Source of the DNA: Saprospiraceae bacterium
GTDB lineage: Bacteria > Bacteroidota > Bacteroidia > Chitinophagales > Saprospiraceae
Assembly (NCBI GenBank): GCA_016715105.1
Contig: JADKBO010000038.1
Location: forward strand, 1-64,000
DNA length: 64,000 bases
Direction: 5' to 3'
The position numbers were made by a program, and so were the translations under genes. This document shows, piece by piece, positions 60,046 through 64,000 of the stretch (the stretch's first letter is position 1; each line of letters starts with the position of its first letter). The notes under the pieces are model-generated. The model was not told where the DNA came from, searched no databases, and saw nothing but the letters and a program-made list of their open reading frames with translations.

Positions 60046-60633
60046 ATGATAATTTCAGATAAAATTTCAGAAAGGTATAGAAAATATATTATTGGCATAA
60101 AATATAAGGGCAATTTGCGCTATATTTTATGGAGCTCTTCAAAACAAGGGGAAGATTATTTTGCTGTAAATGAAGGAAAGAAGATAATTTATAGTGTATC
60201 AATAAATGATTTAAAGTTTTTTCTAAACAAAAATATTTCAAATCAAGTAGATCCCGATTTACTTTTTTTGTGGTTAAAAAATCATAAATCTCAAAATAGT
60301 TATAATATTTATGACTTAGATCACATTTTGTTTATTCTAAACAATCAAAATTTTAATCTTTCAAACTGTACTACTGATGAGCTCAATGAATTGTTAGATT
60401 TTAGAAATTTGTTCTCAGATTATGTCTACCAAATCGATTCAAAAAAATATTTAAAAATATTAAAAAGTAGAAATCAAGCTCAATTTTTTAATTATGCTAA
60501 TGCACATTGTTTATGGTTGAACGATCATAAAAATACTAGATTAAAAGACACATTTAACCATGAAAATTTTACGAATGAATTCATTAAATGTATTGATTTC
60601 TTTGTGAGCTGTTTTATTCTAGGTGAAATTTAA
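60046..60633 (+). CDS. Putative immunity protein for the RHS tip
   Basis: The protein has 195 residues. It starts two bases after the toxin stop, is much more AT-rich than its surroundings, has no signal peptide and looks like a soluble, helical, acidic-neutral protein (NCTTDELNELLDFRNLFSDYVY). No known domain recognised. An immunity role is inferred only from position and composition, the usual layout of polymorphic toxin systems. Confidence 0.5.
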   Translation: MIISDKISERYRKYIIGIKYKGNLRYILWSSSKQGEDYFAVNEGKKIIYSVSINDLKFFLNKNISNQVDPDLLFLWLKNHKSQNSYNIYDLDHILFILNNQNFNLSNCTTDELNELLDFRNLFSDYVYQIDSKKYLKILKSRNQAQFFNYANAHCLWLNDHKNTRLKDTFNHENFTNEFIKCIDFFVSCFILGEI

Positions 60634-61021
60634 TGAGGTGAAAGCTTTGGAATACGATTCTAGATATTAAATAGAACACACTTTTTAAAGGAAAATTTTC
60701 ATCAGAAAGTAATTTCATTTGAAATGACTTAAGCTATTCTTATTGAGGGTTGGAATAATAGACCATCGTTGATACATTCTTGAAGATAAAGGATATGGTT
60801 GGAATAACCCAATTAAATATGATGACTGGCTGGCCTTAAGGCATTATTTGCAACATCAACAATCTTACTAGCTGTAGAAACAAGCTATAGAAATTACTAT
60901 AAAGAAACTAGATTGACCTTCAATTTACCCATAGAAAAATTATATTTGAAAGTAAGAATAAAGTTAGCAGTTAAACTAATATGGGTTTTAAGTTGCAAAC
61001 TTAAAACAGCTGGGAATAATG
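60634..61021. other. Region with no supported gene
   Basis: AT-rich sequence with only short, interrupted reading frames on both strands. A stretch translating as GYGWNNPIKYDDWLALRHY near 60795-60850 could be debris of another RHS cassette. Nothing firm. Confidence 0.4.
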
Positions 61022-61232
61022 CTATAACTCATTTAATAGCTCTTGAGCTGTTTTTAATTTTAGTTTTCCCTGCTTGTGTAACCTCACTTGCTCAGCAGCA
61101 TCTTTGAGGTCATCCCATAATTCAACATTACTATCAGTCATAGGCTTTGACTTTTTCACAAAAGACAGGCTTTTTAAAACTTTCATCCCGAATCTCAGCT
61201 TCATTATCTGAAATTTCAATAACTACCTTCAT
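61022..61232 (-). CDS. Antitoxin-like small protein without visible toxin (frameshifted)
   Basis: The ATG at 61232 (MKVVIEISDNEAE); after a shift near 61185 the frame reads LSFVKKSKPMTD, ELWDDLKDAAEQVRLHKQG and KTAQELLNEL to 61022. This resembles the very common Bacteroidota RelE/ParE-partner antitoxins that end in xxxELLxEL. A toxin gene should follow on the same strand below 61022, but none is readable there. So it is an orphan or a decayed pair. Confidence 0.55.
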
Positions 61233-61308
61233 TTTTTTAATTTTTAAATGATTCACTATCACTCAATTGTTAATAAGAAAATCATGAATATCGTATTGCG
61301 AATTTATC

Positions 61309-63170
61309 TTACTCCCACCCAATCACCAAATCAACACCAAAATTTCTACCCGGCATAGCCCGACGCTCTACCACATAATAACCCTTTTCCAACAAATTGC
61401 GACATTGGAAAGATATGTCGAAAGCCATTCTTGACACCTTGGTATGGTATGAAAGACTGGCATCGAGTAAACCGTAAGCTTTTATATCTTCATTGATTCC
61501 TTTGCTAGAACTTACATAATTGGGGAAAAGGCCAAATTGAAATTTCCCGAACTGATATTCCACCATCCGCACCAGCTGTAAACGTGGGCGTATATAATAA
61601 TTGACTGCCTTTTGCAGTGAGTGGAATTGGGATCTCGACTTGATTGGTAGATTTGACAAAAGCAGCATTCAAGGCATATGTTATTGATTGATTGGGACGA
61701 ATTTGACCATCGCCCTTCAATTGAAAATCGACTCCGCGCGACCATACTTTTGCAATATTGGTAGGACTATAAATAAACTGACCATCTACAGGAACCCATT
61801 GGATCCAATTATCAATCACGCGATTATAGATGGACACCGAAGTTTCCAAATATTTGTACTTTTTGGAAGTCATTGTCAAATCTTGAGACCAACCAGATTC
61901 TGGTAATACATCTAATCGGCCTCCAGGTCTCCAATAACGTTCATTCATAGTTGGCAGTCGGTAATTTTTCTGAATCCGGAGGGAGATTTGATGTGCTTTG
62001 CCGGCATTTGAAATAACCAAAGAAGGAACTATTGGCGTCTTTTGATTTTCAATCAATTCTTTACGAAGTGCAATTTGCCCACTAAATAAGCCAAACTTTT
62101 GAGTAAAAGGCTGACACCAAACTCAATCGTTTTTCCAACTCTTCCTTGACATAGTTTTCTGAGTTGGCTTTGAGCGCATTATAAATAATATTGACAAACA
62201 ACTTACTGTTTTTCGCTGCATACCAATTAAACCGTTGCTCCAGATTCATAGATTCATATTGGTTGTTGTTGTCGATTCTCAGAGCTTCATCATTGTAAAT
62301 ATTTTTATCCTTGATCCAGGTGAATTGAGGTTGATATGAAAAATCCCCTTTCAACCATAACATAGACAATTGTGCGCGCAACGATTGATCTTTTTGTAAA
62401 GCAATGGATTCATTTTGCACTGTTGTTGGTGGGATATGTCTCAGTGCATCTGTATGCCAAACTCTACCATAAAATGATAAATTTGCAGAATGATTATACG
62501 TCAGCTGATATAGCTGATTAAAGATTTTGCCTTGCCCATTGGTATTTGTTTTCTCGATTTGAGGAGCAGGTTTATAGGTGAAATCATTCCTACTTTGATC
62601 AAAGCCCACATTTGCAGAAATCGATAACTTATCAAACATTTTATTCAAATCCAAGCCGATCTTTTGCCTACCAAACGAACCACTTCCCAAAATTAAACCT
62701 AATCTATCTATTTGACTTGGTGCATTGGCCAATTCTATATTCCCACCTATTGCACCACTTCCTGCCAACACTCCTTCTCCACCTTTAAACAAGGTAATTT
62801 GATTAAAGCCTCCCATGGGAAGTAAATTCAGGTCAAGTTGTCCAACCATCGGGTTAATGATAGAAGTTCCATTCCAATTTATCGCTGTATGGTTTGCGGC
62901 ACCACCTCTGATGGATGAACTTGCCAGGCTAAAAGACCCATAATTTTTAATAAAGATTCCGCTTTGTCTGGAAAGAAGTTCGGTTAAATTTTGATTACCA
63001 TTGCTTTGATCTACGGCAATGCCTGTTGAATTAGCATTTGAATAAGGTAGGGTAGCGGCAGAGATAAACACAGTGTCAATTTGTAGCAAAGTATCCTTTT
63101 GCCCAATAGCATGAAAGGAGGCAACAAAAAACACCATCAAACAGAAAATCTTTGAAAAGGAATATCCCAT
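61309..63170 (-). CDS. TonB-dependent outer-membrane receptor (two frameshifts)
   Basis: Signal peptide (IFCLMVFFVASFHAIG). The plug domain is complete: LTELLSRQSGIFIKNYG, SIRGGAANHTAINWNGTSI, LLPMGGFNQITLFKGGEGVLAGSGAIGGNIELA. The barrel follows with breaks near 62070-62090 and near 61540; across them the strands continue (TPIVPSLVISNAGKA, then QFGKFQFGLFPNY) to the last beta-strand GRNFGVDLVIGWE. The plug style fits vitamin B12/siderophore-type receptors with no N-terminal carboxypeptidase-like domain. Substrate unknown. No B12 riboswitch is seen in the 218-base upstream gap. Confidence 0.85.
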
Positions 63171-63388
63171 GACACAAAATTACCTTGACTTCAATTAAAT
63201 AGTGTATTAATCTAGTCCAAAATGTTTTTTAATCTCTTTTGTATCCAGTTAGCCATGGCCAAATTTGATCGAAAAGTGCTGTTATTTCTACAAAAATCAA
63301 TTTCGTCTGATCTAAAATATTTTAAATTTTTGGTTCAAAAGCAAATAGCTCAATACTTCCATTAATTTTATCGCATCAAACCAACAAA

Positions 63389-64000
63389 ATGAGTAGAACC
63401 GACATTGTCAAAAATGATAAAAAAACCATAAGGGCCTGGGCTATTTTCGATTGGGCCAATTCAGCATATGCTCTGGTTATTTCTACAGCCGTTTTCCCTA
63501 TTTACTACAACAGTATTACTGATGAAACTGTCAAAGTATTTGGTTCTGAGGTAAGCAATGGAGCAGTGTATTCTTTTGCCATTACCTTGGCTTATATTTT
63601 GATAGGATCTTTGTCCCCATTACTCAGTGGTATTGCTGATTACAGCGGTAAACGTTTGTATTTCTTGAAAATCTTTACGGTTGTGGGTTCACTTGCTTGT
63701 ATTGCCATGTTTTTCTTTGAAAAATCATCTGATATTTGGATAGGCATCATAACTTTTATCATAGCAACGGTGGGTTTTGCAGGAAGTCTGGTCTTTTATG
63801 ACTCCTTTTTGCCACTCATTGCAACTGAAGATCAATATGATAAAGTCAGTGCGAGAGGCTTTTCATACGGATATGTTGGAAGCGTAATTCTATTGATATT
63901 TATATTATTCATGGTGCAAAAACCAGAAGTTTTTGGGATCACCAGTCCAACATTGCCTACTCGAATCGGTTTCATTTTGGTGGGAGTGTGGTGGCTAACT
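63389..64000 (+). CDS. UMF1-family MFS transporter, 3' end outside window
   Basis: The first 204 residues are present. RAWAIFDWANSAYALVISTAVFPIYY is the signature start of UMF1/Atg22-like MFS proteins; further helices include FAITLAYILIGSLSPLLSGIADYSGKRL and IIATVGFAGSLVFYDSFLPLIA. The frame is open to the window end. Likely exports amino acids or other small molecules; substrate unknown. Confidence 0.85.
   Translation, partial: MSRTDIVKNDKKTIRAWAIFDWANSAYALVISTAVFPIYYNSITDETVKVFGSEVSNGAVYSFAITLAYILIGSLSPLLSGIADYSGKRLYFLKIFTVVGSLACIAMFFFEKSSDIWIGIITFIIATVGFAGSLVFYDSFLPLIATEDQYDKVSARGFSYGYVGSVILLIFILFMVQKPEVFGITSPTLPTRIGFILVGVWWLT

Noticed and set aside
60913..61107. Plus-strand reading frame of 64 codons
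   Set aside because: Antisense to the antitoxin-like gene, no plausible start or similarity.
63171..63388. Cobalamin riboswitch before the TonB receptor
   Set aside because: I looked for the conserved box and stems in the 218-base gap and did not see them.
1..64000. tRNA, rRNA, prophage or integrase genes
   Set aside because: None recognised on either strand.

Overview
This is a low-GC chromosome segment from a member of the Bacteroidota, most likely of the Saprospiria type. Several things point there. Secreted proteins end in type IX secretion (T9SS) sorting domains of both type A and the gliding-motility-associated (CHU_C, type B) kind. A PorP/SprF-like protein and an OmpA-like partner sit beside a giant adhesin. 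Promoters fit the Bacteroidota pattern TTTG-N19-TAnnTTTG. There is also a Bacteroidota-style exosortase. These are readings from motifs and context only; no database search was run.

Layout. 1-3.2 kb: end of a kinase/formylglycine-generating-enzyme-like gene, a decayed kinase gene, and a secreted beta-helix protein. 3.4-8.0 kb: a large Ig-like-repeat surface protein. 8.0-12.1 kb: a six-bladed propeller protein, a three-gene exosortase operon with a good promoter, then 1.2 kb of nested repeats. 12.1-20 kb: CbpA/CbpM chaperone pair, an ABC efflux locus (membrane fusion protein, permease, ATPase), an FtsX/LolE-like permease with a zincin-like neighbour, two related lipoproteins and an Hsp15-like protein. 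20.1-24.6 kb: PPK2 kinase, cupin, DoxX, FabH, LysA. 24.7-32.3 kb: a complete trp operon (E-G-D-C-F-B-A plus DAHP synthase) preceded by a leader peptide with three consecutive Trp codons and an attenuator. 32.3-44 kb: TPR lipoprotein, CHU_C surface protein, riboflavin synthase, PriA, SbcD, SbcC, Smr protein, with a convergent DUF1460 protein. 45-47.5 kb: membrane protein / winged-helix regulator / CreD-like operon with a shared palindromic operator. 47.8-55.7 kb: adhesin / PorP-SprF / OmpA operon. 55.9-58.4 kb: lytic transglycosylase, DUF4159 and ChaN-like proteins. 58.5-61.2 kb: an RHS toxin tip with a candidate immunity gene and an orphan antitoxin-like gene. 61.3-64 kb: a TonB-dependent receptor and a UMF1/MFS transporter cut by the window end.

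Quality caveat. About eighteen genes, including trpE inside an otherwise intact operon, are broken by one- or two-base shifts, many of them in A or T runs. In almost every case the neighbouring frame continues the same conserved protein. The simplest reading is residual indel error in a long-read assembly, so I annotate most of them as single genes and give the approximate shift position. Only the decayed kinase (three shifts, lost domains) and the RHS tip look really degenerate.

The most unusual content lies outside the genes: five families of degenerate 7-bp tandem repeats, an array built from 11-bp and 34-bp modules, a four-copy twin-hairpin repeat, a structured element of about 115 bp present at two loci in opposite orientation, the trp attenuator with a predictable antiterminator, and a palindrome shared by two promoters of the CreD locus.
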